A stretch of DNA of 64,000 nt from Glycine soja (GCF_004193775.1 NC_041004.1:36914411-36978410); one strand, 5' to 3'; shown: positions 41,248 through 52,405, counted from the stretch's first letter. The notes: generated by a model from the sequence alone, not told the origin. Numbers and translations are program-made.

Positions 41248-41509
41248 CTTCATTTGTCGTATAATAATTATTGTGTAAAAATAAAAATAAGTCATAAAAT
41301 AATTGCTATTTTAGTTTATCAATGTATTATTAATTAATATTTTTTAGTTATATTTTTTATAATATTAATGATTAACAAAAAACTATATAAATAAATTAAA
41401 GATTATAAAATTAATTTCGTAAAATTATCATTCTCTTTTATTCATTTATTAATTTTTATTGATGGGTGTTAAAAAACTTAGGGTAACAATTATTATGAGA
41501 CAAATGGAG
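41248..41509. mobile_element. Stowaway MITE, 262 bp
   Basis: The left end is CTTCATTTGTCGTATAATAA; the reverse-complemented right end is CTCCATTTGTCTCATAATAA. TA dinucleotides flank both sides (41246-41247 and 41510-41511). It lies 33 bp from the larger TA-flanked element on its left. Confidence 0.85.
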
Positions 41510-43184
41510 TAACTAATTTCGTATTGTATCCCTTATCTCACAAATTCATTGATTTCTCCCACAATGCTAAAAAAACACATTAATTATTTGTTAAGGGAAA
41601 AATTGAAAAATAAGTAAACAAGAGACACCTTTATATTTTTTCTACTTCAAAAGAGACAACTCTTTGATATTTTGTATTTTTAGATGAGTGTTACCAATAT
41701 TTTTTTATTAATTAAAATTTATTAAAAATAACAAAAGTACATGTAAAGACTCCATAAAGAATGAGACTTACACAATTGTGTAATTGTCAATAAATTTGTC
41801 AGTAATAAATAGACTCTCATATTTTTTGTTCATTTGAGTTTGACCATCGTACTTATTTTTCTTTTCAAGTTTCTCATTTTTTTTAAGATCAAGTGTCTCC
41901 ATTTATGCAATGGTGTATTATAGTGGGTATGTTATGTTTCTATTAATATTTTTTTACCACATTTTTAATTATTTAAAAATGAAATTTTGAACATAAATAT
42001 TTTAAAAATAATTAAGAGAAAATTAAAAATATATAAATAATTTCAATTGAAAATACCTAATTACTCTTACATTTTGACCACATTTTGCAAGTGTTCTTCG
42101 CTACCCTCCAATTAGGCAATTACACGGGGAATAACATCTTGATTATTCTCTCAAAAGCAGCATCTTGATTATTGCATAATAGTGAGCGTATCCAGTGAGA
42201 GGAATATATCATATATATTAGTCATTCTATCTAACAATAAACAGCCAAGCTTAAAAGAATTAAGTTATGTGATTTTTTTTCAGTAAAATAAAAAAAATTA
42301 TGTAAATTTTTTAAAAAGATAATTTTTTAGTAGTCATATGATGCAAATTTATTTCTCTCACACTCACATAAAAATATCCCTTTTCAGTACAAAATATGTC
42401 TCCTTGCATAACAATATTGGACTAATATGTAAGATTTTTTATTTTATTTATTTTAATATTTTAATTTTTTAATTTTAATCAACGATGAAATTATTTGCTT
42501 ATTTTTATTTTTTTAATAAAAATAAAAATGAAGTAATAGTTCAGACAAAAAATTAAATAATGAACTACCAACAAAAATGTATACGCAACTGATGTGTTTT
42601 AAGAATTTTTAAGAATTTGTCAATTGTGGGGTCATCAACTGCATTCTCAAAAAACCTACTTTTTGTCTAACTCTTCATATATCACGTGAAATTTCAACGC
42701 TGGAGTTGGTGTTCAAGAGACGCTGATCCAATAACTTGCCATAGCATGTTTTAAAAAACTAAGGACCTAAACTTAACAACAAAATATGTTTTTTTTTTAG
42801 TTTTCTTAAAAAAATTTAAAGTACAATTTAGTTTCTTTTTATACTTTTTTCCATTTTTTATTTTTATAATTTTAAAATGCATCATTTTTTGTTTTAAAAT
42901 TTATTTAGGTAACATTTTATAGGAAAACAAAAATTTATTTGAATAGTACTTGAAGGACCTAAAAAAATTTATTTGAATAGTACTTGAAGGATTAAAAGTA
43001 GTATATTTTAAAATTAGAGGTAAAAAATGGATAATTTTTTTAATTAAAACTGAATTAAAAAAATTTAAAACAAAAAAAAACATATTTCCCTAAAACTAAT
43101 GAAGGACCTAAAACCAACGAAACAAACATTTATCCAAGTTCTTATGTGGCAATGGTCCTCTTCCACACCGCGGCTACCTCGAGT
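41510..43184. other. AT-rich spacer between MITEs
   Basis: No gene seen. A 34-bp-period direct repeat (ATTTATTTGAATAGTACTTG, twice) lies at about 42931-42991. Poly-A/T inverted tracts around 42790 and 43075 suggest another decayed element. Confidence 0.5.
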
Positions 43185-44224
43185 GTTGCTAGGTGCACCA
43201 GCTTTATTGCTTGAGTGTCTAATATTTTTTTGTTAATTCTAAAATTACCCTGCGTCGAAGGTATACGAGTTCGTGGTTGATCCATATGTTTAAATTAAAT
43301 TTACGTATTACTATTCGAATGACATCGACAAGTGTACCGATTCGCACAAGTAGTATATAAAACGATAAGATCGAGTATCTTATCCACAAGAAATTTGTTT
43401 CACTCAGACACTGTACATTCAGTAAGCAACCATATGTATAAACTAAAAAGCAAAGTAAATATTAAGTTGAATTCTGTACTACAGTCTATTTGAGTATAAA
43501 CTAAATATCTAGGATTATAGAAGCGAAAACAGTTAAGTAAAAAGTGTTGGGTTGTTCTACTGAGTTCCTCTTGATGTTATTATGTATTTTTCTCTATTTA
43601 ACATTATCCTAGTGTTCTTATGCTGAGAAATTACTCAAACCAAGATTCCTCTAGCGAATGAGCCTAACTCTCTTTAAACTTCGTCCTTGATCCCTCAACA
43701 AACTTAGCCTAAAAGAGTTGCATTAAGTATACAGCATAATATGAACTAGATCTCTGCATTCCATTCCTAGACATACAGATTTCTAGCTTGCACTATCAAG
43801 TTCTAAGGCTTTAAAACATTTTCCAATGCTAAAAATCCTAACTATACATACAAATGGGTGATCAAGCCACAAACATGTAAAAATAAGCATAGATAGAAGC
43901 AATGAACACATAAAAACAACATTAAATAGATAATGAAAGAATATTACATCAAGGGTTCAGCAGAACTTCCCAACCAAGAGGCTTAGCCTTCCATTATAAG
44001 AAATATACTCTCAATACAAGGAAGGAACAAAGTTTAGTGAAAGAAAATGGCAAAGAATGGTTGAGGATGTCTCATTCACCCTCTAAAATCCTAACTTCAC
44101 TCCTCTAACCTAAGCTCTATTAGCAGCTTCATTTATGTCGCTTCAGCTTCTCCTTGTGCTTTGTTTTTTGACTCTCTCCCTAAAGTTTCTGCCAACTTCG
44201 GTGTTTTAAAGGTTTCCTGGACGT

Positions 44225-44475
44225 TTCAGCTTTTGAAGGCTCGCTTAGCGAGACTGGCTCGCTAAGCGAGAGTAAGTGAATTTTGACTTAGCGAGCTGGG
44301 CGCGCTAAGTGCGGGAAGAGACAACCTACTCGTTAGGCGAGTTGACGACGCGCTGGGCGAGCACATCTCTGACTAATCCTCTTCTAGGGTTTCCCAACCC
44401 ACTAAGCGAGCTGTATGCCTTGCTTAGCAGATGTCACTCGCTAAGCAGATCTGCCTCGCTTAGCGAGACATCAGT
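44225..44475. repeat. Cluster of CGCTAAGCGAG palindromes
   Basis: About ten perfect or slightly altered copies of the palindrome core CGCTAAGCG or its variants lie within 250 bp, in GC-richer DNA than the surroundings. From memory, similar motifs recur in dispersed soybean repeats. Confidence 0.75.
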
Positions 44476-44736
44476 TACTTGAACCTTCTCTTCTTTTGGC
44501 CTGAAACTGAAGTGGTTTCAACATTAATTCATAAAATGAGAGTACCTAATATATAAAATCACACTAAACATGAAAATATATACAATTCCTACAAAAGAAC
44601 CATAAATTTGAGGTAAGGAACTAATTTTGTGCAAATATTCAATACAAAACTAAGTCGTGAATATCGACGAACAATTACATAATTCGTATAAAATATACGG
44701 ATCATGTAATCTGTAAGTATAATTTAAACATACGGA

Positions 44737-44896
44737 TCAAGTTGATCCATATGGTTCGTACGGATGAACTTGATCCATATGACTCATACGGATCATATTG
44801 ATCCATATGACTCATATGGATCAAGTACGGATCGTGTTGATCCGTATGACTCATACAGATCAAGTTCATCCGTATGACTCATACGGATCAACTTAA
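44737..44896. repeat. Array of 28-bp palindromic units
   Basis: About five to six units of the form CATACGGATCAAGTTGATCC followed by ATATGACT, each containing an internal inverted repeat (GGATCAA...TTGATCC). One unit carries an extra 11-bp insertion. Units vary between CGGATC and TGGATC. Confidence 0.85.
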
Positions 44897-44970
44897 GTGA
44901 AGGAAATTTTCGCCCATTCACTTAAAATGCTGGGTGCACCAGCAATAATGCTGGGTGCACCTAGCATCAC

Positions 44971-46289
44971 CCCTACCTGCCTCCTACAACTGAATATACA
45001 GACCAGATTTATGGACGGGCCTATTAAGCCCACGAAACCTTACAAATGAGGAATTGTTTTACTGCACCCAACATATTTCTTCATATATCTAACAATGAGA
45101 GAGAAAAATAAATTATACTTTTACGTATTGGTAATACGGATTGCCAATTCGATCATACGGATTGACAATCCGTAAGGCTCATAGGACGGATTTACAATTT
45201 GTGTGGTCCATATAAATTGCCAATCCATATAGACTATACGACAATGTTGGAATTAATAAAAATTGAATGGTGAATTTGAGATTTGAATGGTATAGGAAGA
45301 AAAACTCTATGAATGATAAATCTCTTTTTTTTTTTAATTTTTTTTTGCATAGTTATATCGAGTTTTTGAGTTCGGTTCATTAAGCCCATGGACCTAGCGG
45401 GTTTTATTTGTGGACTAGCCATGTAATTTGCCTAAGTCCAATGTGTAAATATTGTCAATTTATTATTGTTACTTTGTTATATTTAAAATGTTTTTATATT
45501 TTAGTGTGATAGATTTTAGCTAAAAAATGAAGTCAATTTTTTTCTTTTAATTTTATACATTTTTCATTTTTTAAAAATATTTTTTCTTCCATAAAAAATA
45601 TATATTTTCAAATTATTATTTGGGGCTGCAGGCTAACCCGTTTATCTATGGATTTTTACGAGTTAGTAAGGATCTTGAAAAAAGATCATTTATTTCATGG
45701 ACCAAACTTATCCAATCAGGCTAAAACACGAGCTTAGGAGTCGATCCTTAGACGGATTGGACTGATTTGTATGCCCACCCATACTGTCTCCCTACGTGAT
45801 ATGATGAATCTCATGTCAAGTTCACTTTGATGCCTTGAATAAAAGTGAATTATTATTATCCTAGTTAAATACTTAAATTAATATTTTAGTTTGTATAAAT
45901 TATACTTTTTTCAATATATGAATTACATTATACTTAAAATTATGAATAAATAAATATTTTTAACAAATAAATTATATTTTAGATTTCTAGTAAATAAATT
46001 ATATTATGATACAAAGTTAATTTTAATTACTAATAATTTTATTAAAAGAATTTAAAATTTAATTTAGAAATGAAAATGTGAGTCTTCCACTTCTAAAGGC
46101 TTCACTTTTATATAGGTTAAGTGTGGAAGGCAAGAGGAAGATCCACCCACCACGAGTCTTCCACTTGTAATAATTCTCCCATCTAAAGCTTTGATTGAGT
46201 CAAATCATATCTTTGTTCCATTCCTTCTTCTTTATCACTTCATGTTGCTTATGTTTCTTATATATAGGCCATAAGAGAATTTGACACCA
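44971..46289. other. Spacer between TIR element and copia remnant
   Basis: A second, shorter set of related inverted motifs (CGGATTGCCAATTCG, CGGATTGACAATCCG) lies at 45130-45235. Otherwise AT-rich. The frame at 45234-45422 is not supported. No gene seen. Confidence 0.5.
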
Positions 46290-46669
46290 TATCATATTGT
46301 GAGTGTTAACTGACTATGTCATAACATCTACTTAGTTGTCTTTGGTGTAAATCTTATTCATACTTTCCTCTAATACTATTTCTCGAATAAAGTGATATTA
46401 TATAAACCTATGTGTTTTGTCCTAGAATGAAAGGTTAGATTCCTTATAATGTGCAAGATTGACCATATCTATAGTTGCTTGTGCCTAAGTTCTTTGTTTA
46501 GTCATTAATTCAAATAGCTTTCTTGCATACTTGGGTAACCACCATTTATTTAGTTTCTATAATAGATAGAGCTACAACATTTTGTAATTTGGATCCAACT
46601 TACTACACCCTTATAAGTGTAAACACATATTTAATAGGAGATTTCATTTTATCAAGATGATTGCAAAAA

Positions 46670-46673
<4 letters not shown>

Positions 46674-46746
<73 letters not shown>
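46674..46746. repeat. (TA)n microsatellite, about 73 bases
   Basis: Perfect TA repeat within the decayed copia fragment; it produces a spurious Tyr-Ile open frame on the - strand. Confidence 0.95.
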
Positions 46747-46750
<4 letters not shown>

Positions 46751-46798
46751 GGCAACAAATTATTATCATTCATAACATAATGTAACACATGAGGTTCC

Positions 46799-47079
46799 TT
46801 TAATGTGTACAAAGATCCTCTTAACAATATTCCAATGCTTTCAAGACCTGGATTTTTCATGACTATACTAATCGCTCCCACTGTTTGTTCATTATAGTCT
46901 TGTACAAATAATGGCACATATAAGGCTTCCCATTGTTGAGTTTAATGTGTACAAAGATCCTCTTAACAATATTCCAATGCTTTCAAGACCTGGATTTTTC
47001 ATGACTATACTAATCGCTTCCACTGTTTGTTCACTATAGTCTTGTACAAATAATGGCACATATAAGGCTTCCCATTGTT
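46799..47079. repeat. 142-bp tandem duplication within copia remnant
   Basis: The block beginning TTTAATGTGTACAAAGATCC occurs at 46799 and again at 46941, ending CCCATTGTTG and CCCATTGTTA. Only a few substitutions separate the copies. Confidence 0.93.
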
Positions 47080-47085
47080 ATTGCA

Positions 47086-48103
47086 TAGGCTCAACAAGAT
47101 ATTTCCATCCTTTCTATTAGGGATGACAAAAAAAATCTTTACTTACGAGTATTCATAGGTAAAATCCACCACGGATAAAAACAAATATCTAAATGGGTAT
47201 CTGCAGATAATTAAAAAATGGTTAAAGTGATTATTTTCCATAATTCTTTAATTTATAAAATTATAATGATATTTGCGACGCTTGTCTGTTTGAAAGCTCA
47301 CAAAATAATTTTGTTGATTATTTTTTACTTTTTTGAAATTTTTTTAGGAGTCCATGGATTTTCTTGAATTAATATATATCCACATATATCTAAAAAATTT
47401 GGGAGTAATTTCTAAACAGGTACCTGTGAGAGTAACATGACAAGTTCTAACAGTGTTAATTGGCCTGTCTCATTGTCATTCTTACTCTTCACTTCATTTC
47501 ACTTCATTGCTAGGACTCATTCTTTAGGATAATTTATAATTGACAAGACGTATGGTAGAAATAGTTTACAATCCTGCTTATTAATGCCATTACCGATCAA
47601 TCATTGAACAAATATTTCACTCACTTAACATCCCTTGACATGTCAATAAAAGCAACCAATATAAGGTAAACTGAAAAATTTCAGAGGAATGAGAGTAAAT
47701 TGTAAAAAACAAAACTAGAAGAATGGTGGAAACGAAAGAATTGCATTTTGGCCTCTCTATATCAAAAAATTATTAATTGATCTTAAACTATCACTTAATT
47801 TATAGTCCCGATTAATCTCTAATGATACACAATCAAGTGTTTTTATTATTTTTCTTAAATTAAAAACTTAAATGTATTACATAAATATTATTTGAGACCA
47901 GAAACACCTACTGATTTACTAATAATTAATAATTATTTCTCTATAACACCATTCTCACCTTTGGAGGAGGGAATGGAGGACTTTTTTTATTATACATTTA
48001 TTTTTTTTTATTTAATTATATTTCACTGTTTTTACTTTATTTTCCATTTATCATTAATTCATTTGTCACATTTATCAATTATATCTTCTTTTCTTTTATC
48101 TAC
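47086..48103. other. AT-rich spacer left of the Helitron
   Basis: No coding or RNA feature recognised. The open frame at 47892-48110 is AT-driven. Confidence 0.5.
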
Positions 48104-48121
48104 TTACTAGTCGGTAACCCG

Positions 48122-48421
48122 AGAGGGCGAGCCCTGGTGCAGCGGTAAAGTTGTGCCTTGGTGACTTGTTGATCATGGGTTCGAATCCGGAAACAGCCTC
48201 TTTGCATATGCAAGGGTAAGGCTGCGTACAACATCCCTCCCTCATAGTTTTGGAGGGCGAGCCCTGGTGCAGCGGTAAAGTTGTGCCTTGGTGACTTGTT
48301 GGTCATGGGTTCGAATCCGGAAACAGCCTCTTTGCATATGTAAGGGTAAGGCTGCGTACAATATCCCTCCCCCATACCTTCGCATAGCGAAGAGCCTCCG
48401 GGCAATGGGGTACGAAGTTTT
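48122..48421 (+). mobile_element. Au-like tRNA-derived SINE dimer
   Basis: Two head-to-tail units (48122-48251 and 48252-48421) each carry a pol III A-box region (TGGTGCAGCGGTAAAGTTGT), a B box GGTTCGAATCC and the body segment GGTAAGGCTGCGTACAA; only the second has the full tail ending in T6. That body and the T-rich end resemble the plant Au SINE family. The pair is flanked by a perfect 18-bp duplication TTACTAGTCGGTAACCCG (48104-48121 and 48422-48439), so the dimer inserted as one unit. The first unit lacks about 40 bp of 3' end. Confidence 0.87.
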
Positions 48422-48435
48422 TTACTAGTCGGTAA

Positions 48436-48453
48436 CCCGTGCATACGCACGGG
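48436..48453. other. Helitron terminal hairpin
   Basis: CCCGTGCATACGCACGGG forms a stem of seven pairs with a four-base loop. Together with the duplicated CTAG at 48425-48428 it preserves the original Helitron 3' end inside the SINE's right-hand target duplication. Confidence 0.8.
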
Positions 48454-48564
48454 TCGTTTCGCTAAATGATTTTTAATGAAAGAATTAAAAAAAGGTATTA
48501 TAAAAAAAAGCAAAAACACTAACATTCATATATTATTATTATTATCATCATGTAGGCTTTGAGT

Positions 48565-48683
48565 TCCTTAAAAAAAGGATGCACTTTGGGACTTTATTCT
48601 TCAACTGAATCCTATTGTTGCAACCCTTGCATGGACAAAGCACCCTCACCTTCAACACCGTCGTTGTTACTGCAGGCTGTTCC
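48565..48683 (-). pseudogene. Possible heavy-metal-associated (HIPP-like) gene fragment
   Basis: The - strand frame reads PAVTTTVLKVRVLCPCKGC, which resembles the start of plant heavy-metal-associated isoprenylated proteins (VLKV...C.GC). The metal-binding spacing is changed and nothing downstream continues the domain. Held as a weak call inside the Helitron. Confidence 0.35.
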
Positions 48684-49165
48684 AAAAATCAAATCACAAA
48701 AAAACAGTCCAAAACAAGTAAACAGAATGAAGATCAGAAGAGAACTCTATCATAAACAGAAAATCCAACACACACAATACATTTCGATTTTCAAAGCAAA
48801 CTCACTGATCATTTGATATTGTGATTCTCTTGCTCCATTGCGCCCGCCAAAGATGCAACACACTTGTTGGGAACAATAACTGTGCCTATTTATTTACGAA
48901 AATAGAATTAAAATATCAAAATAACGAAAATAGAAGATGGATGAAAGTCGGAGAAAGAAAATATTAACGAAAAGAGAGAGTAATAAGGAAGAAAAAGAGA
49001 TACATGGAAGAAGAGAAGATTCAAGATTTGAGCCAGATTATTAAGCGAAATTAAATGAGAAGTTGAAATCCGCCAATTGGAGAATGACACACACCGGGAA
49101 TCTCAAAGAAAAATCTCAATGTTCACTCCGGGCATTACAACATAAAAAAGAGCCTTCAGCCAGAA

Positions 49166-49166
49166 C

Positions 49167-49257
<91 letters not shown>

Positions 49258-49258
49258 A
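49166..49258. repeat. (AAT)n(AAC)n microsatellite
   Basis: A run of AAT units turns into AAC units. It starts a block repeated at 53442-53665 within the same Helitron. Confidence 0.95.
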
Positions 49259-49379
49259 ATTAAATAGAATCATAATCCAGCTTCCTGCAACAACAACAAA
49301 TTTTATGATTTAAAATGTAAAATTGCAGTATAATATAAACAGTATAAATAACAACATACTTTTGGAGGCTCCAATAATT

Positions 49380-49416
<37 letters not shown>

Positions 49417-49545
49417 CATTTCATGTATGGGCACAACAGGTACATCTCTTTTGTTAGATAGTTTGTTGCAGGAAGCTGGATTAGGATTCTATTTAATTTT
49501 ATTGTTGTTGTTGTTATTATTATTATTATAATGATAATAATAATA
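49259..49545. repeat. Helitron internal repeat, direct and inverted copies
   Basis: The segment ATAGAATCATAATCCAGCTT...TTTGGAGGCTCCAATAATTG (49259-49380) recurs directly at 53538-53661. An inverted partial copy lies at 49465-49500, followed by GTT/ATT repeats in inverted order. The copies share the border with AAT/AAC microsatellites, suggesting rearrangement through those tracts. Confidence 0.8.
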
Positions 49546-49689
49546 ATAATTATTATATTAATTTTCATTTTATATAAAATAATTATTATTATATTAATTT
49601 TCATTTTATATAATGTACGTGTTGTGCATGAACATTTTTGTTTTTGTGATTCTGATGGTTGTGTGATTATTTGTTTAAAAGGCTGCATT

Positions 49690-49990
49690 AGGTTCTCCTG
49701 AGGACGGCATCACGACTCGCGAGCTCCGAGCCTCACCTTTTCAGAGACGGAGATGGTGAGATTCCGACAAAGCGATGAGAGAGAAAATTGAAGTTGCGCT
49801 TTTTAGAGAGAGAAGTTTTGTTTTGGTTTTAGAGAAGGAAGAACACGCTTCTGAAGAAGGAATATGTAAACGATAATACAAAAAAATGGGTTTTCGGACA
49901 TGGGAGGAAGCGTAATGGGTAGTTAAAAATCCACCAATCAAGGAGTCACATGTGGTTGGGGCAATAGGAAAAAAATGATGTAAAAAATGG
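49690..49990 (-). other. Possible captured promoter/5' leader segment
   Basis: Read on the - strand, this block is pyrimidine-rich (CTTCTCTCTCT, TTTTCTCTCTCATCG), less AT-rich than its surroundings and free of a recognisable frame. It ends in a plausible donor AAAAG|GTGAGG. It looks like a host gene leader with a first splice donor, but the gene cannot be named. Confidence 0.3.
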
Positions 49991-51647
49991 ATGTAAAACA
50001 AAGTTATTATTTATAGTATTTATTTTAGGAAAAGATATAGTATTAGAATTATAAGTTATTTTTTTATAATATTATATATATTTTAGTATTGTTATATATT
50101 TATTGTTTTTTAGTATTTAATAGTTAATATTATTAATATATATGAATAAGATAATATTAATAAATAAAACTAAGTTGTATTAGTATAAATAACTTATTTA
50201 GTAGTAATAAATATATGCCTTTCTAAAAAATTAGTCATTAATAAAATTGATTAATATTTTATACTAATGCAATGTTATGGTGACTAAAAAACTAAAAAAA
50301 ATTAAAACATCTCTATTTTTAAAATTATTGTATAAAATAGATTAAAAAAACAAAAACACAATCAAACATGTCTTGAAATTGCCTTTTTTAAAAAAATTGA
50401 TGTAAAACCATTTGAAAGTGAGGTAAAATTAATGTAACTCAATTTTGGTCAAATTTGCTTTGTTTTTAAATTTTAATTTGTAACTATTCTGAAAAATAGA
50501 TCGATAATAATTAATTGAATTTGTGAAGATTTTAAATAGAAAATTAGAATTTAGAATTCTAGATAGAAAAACACCACAAAACTAAATCTGCTTCATTTTA
50601 AAAATAAGTGAACTAAATTAGTTAAATAAATTTGAGGTTATACTTTTTCTTTAAAAAAATATTCAAGAGGTTATACTTTTCCTTTTTAAAAAAAAAACTC
50701 AAGAGGTTATACTTTTCCTTTTAAAAAAAAAACTGACGAGGTTATACTTTTATGCTGCAATATGAGCAAGGAACGTACTTAAGATAATGTACTTAACACG
50801 CTGTTGTTATTTGTGAATTATTTTAATTATTCTTATATCGATTAGATAAGTAGCTATCTCTTGTCTTGAAGGTACACGCTTAACACAATTTCAGTTGAAT
50901 ATTTTCCACAATTTATATTATTCATACAATACTGTTAAAAACACTTATTTGCCTCTCTTTTTGTTATCTTTATTGCATCGCTAATCACAAACTTTTCTTT
51001 CTTTTCTTCTCGTCTCTCTTTTCTTTTATACAGAAGTTGTACAAAAACAAACTACGGTTATCATTTCTCATTTTCAGCATATTTGTGTTACTGTGGTGCG
51101 ATGGAAATGCGGCTTACTACCTTTTCCTTTTATATAATTCATACTAATGTGAATTATTGACTTTATCTACGTGAAATCATGAAAAACATTATAACTTCCA
51201 TGAATAGTAGCTAGACTTAGCAAGACTTTTTGGTTTAGGAATGGCAGTGATGTAGTCTATATCTAACTTTCTCTAATTTAATTTTAGTCATTTCTTGATT
51301 TTTAAAAAAACTGCGGGAAACTCGTTCATTTCCTCTGCTTTGATTTTGATTTGATCACTTATGTTTCTAGATAAAGTGAGCATAGCTCAAGTTTCTTAAA
51401 GGAATATATTACTAGTAATGAATAATTAGTCCTGATTCATATGTTGTCAAGTAAAAGGTAGAGGCAGACTTTTAGAAACAATAACATAGAAACAAATACT
51501 TTTCATGCATTTTAGGAATAGAACAAACAACAATACTTCTATCCCAATTCCTGAAAATATAAAAACACGGACAAATTTCTTTGCGTGAAAATGACACTCA
51601 CACCATACACTCCCATTGAGAAATCAGAACATAATGCATCAAACATT

Positions 51648-51836
51648 TCAAGCCTTAAGAGTCTCATCATCATCATCTTCAATGTCCCAGCTCAAGTCTT
51701 CCTCTTGTTCCGTAGCGCTAAGCCGCTTCTGCAAATCAACTTTTCTTGCGCCACCACCACTCTACTGCCTTGTTTTATTTTCATCAATACTGCTAAGATC
51801 CTCAATGTCATCCCACTGAAGGTCCTCCTCCTCCTC
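51648..51836 (-). pseudogene. Captured last exon of a BSD-domain protein gene
   Basis: Starts after an acceptor AACAG and stays in one frame for 63 codons to TGA: acidic repeats, DLQWDDIEDLSSIDENK, then VDLQKRLSATEQEEDLSWDI and an Asp-rich end. This is the conserved C-terminus of plant BSD-domain proteins. One internal TAG (codon 25) breaks it, so it is a decayed capture. It lies on the same strand as the Helitron. Confidence 0.78.
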
Positions 51837-52261
51837 CTGTTATGAGAAAATAATCGCTTTGTTGTAAAATGTTTTTTCTGGATTATTAGTCTCCTAATGC
51901 AATGTTTGACAAAATGAGAAACATAACATTAAAAAATATGGTGTTTTGACCAGTATATTCACGATATTGATTCAGAAATCAGTACTTGAAAAAAAAATTA
52001 AAAACCAAGTTAGAGCATTTGATATCCTTGGTTTAATTGTCATTCACTTAAAATAATAATAATAAACAATATAAATACTAACCTGCCACAAACCCAGACA
52101 AAACTTTAATGTCCAAACTCCAAACCCCCAAATAAAAAGATTTTAGATAAATACAACAACTCCTTACAATAACTTTGAGAGATACTCAGAGAATAAATTA
52201 ATTTCATTATCTAATTTTAAAAGTAAGAGGGCTCTATAAGAAATTAACATGTTAGTTTTAC

Positions 52262-52405
52262 CTGGCCAAGCATTGCAGCTTCTGCTTTTATTCCACCAAC
52301 TCCCCATCCAGCAACACCAAGACCATCAATCATAGTTGTGTGTGAATCAGTTCCCGCCATTTGTGTTGAACACAACTCTACCAAGGTATTCTAAATTAAC
52401 TTGCA
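52262..52405 (-). pseudogene. Captured aconitase exon fragments with internal deletion
   Basis: The - strand reads [15 protein letters not shown] and then, in another frame, [20 protein letters not shown] followed by [11 protein letters not shown] and an intact donor CAG|GTAAAA. In real aconitase the two parts are separated by a short segment with the sense LYPDSVV, which is missing here, so the join is a deletion that shifts the frame. The second part includes conserved active-site residues (Ser and His of the SHTT motif). Confidence 0.88.

Larger units (their letters stand above)
43185..44970. mobile_element. Unclassified TIR element carrying nested palindromic repeats
   Basis: The left end GTGTTGCTAGGTGCACCAGC and the reverse-complemented right end GTGATGCTAGGTGCACCCAG define terminal inverted repeats. 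Inside the arms a second inverted pair, GATCCATATGTTTAAATT (about 43281-43298) and AATTTAAACATACGGATC (about 44721-44738), brackets a 1.4-kb insert, as if another sequence had inserted near the centre of a palindromic element. Flanks share only CTACCT, so the target duplication is decayed or absent. There is no transposase frame, and the superfamily is unknown to me. Confidence 0.6.
46290..47085 (-). pseudogene. Decayed Ty1-copia pol (RNase H) remnant
   Basis: Read on the - strand across several frames, the order matches the end of a copia polyprotein. A block like GSLICAIICTR leads into SIVMKNPG and then HWNIVKRIF. Further along come SKLDPNYKML, KYARKLFELMT and YHFIREIV...KIYTKDN. These correspond to the known RNase H landmarks (YAMVCTRPD, FMKNPGKEHW, VSKLQ...ALSTTEAE, RTKHI..YHFIRE, KIHTKDNPAD). 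Stops and frameshifts interrupt every block, and a TA microsatellite (46674-46746) has expanded inside. A 142-bp segment is tandemly duplicated. No long terminal repeats were found nearby, so this is a fragment, not an intact element. Confidence 0.72.

Noticed and set aside
44737..44896. CRISPR-like array of regularly spaced repeats
   Set aside because: Units are contiguous without unique spacers and lie in a eukaryotic transposon.
46603..46917. 104-codon frame on - strand near the TA repeat
   Set aside because: Partly microsatellite; the rest is an off-frame view of the decayed copia RNase H segment.
48150..48200. tRNA gene suggested by A and B boxes
   Set aside because: The boxes belong to a SINE body; no cloverleaf or anticodon stem can be formed, and target duplications flank it.
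48100..48525. 141-codon frame on - strand
   Set aside because: It is the reverse strand of the two SINE units; the internal repetition of the protein simply reflects the dimer.
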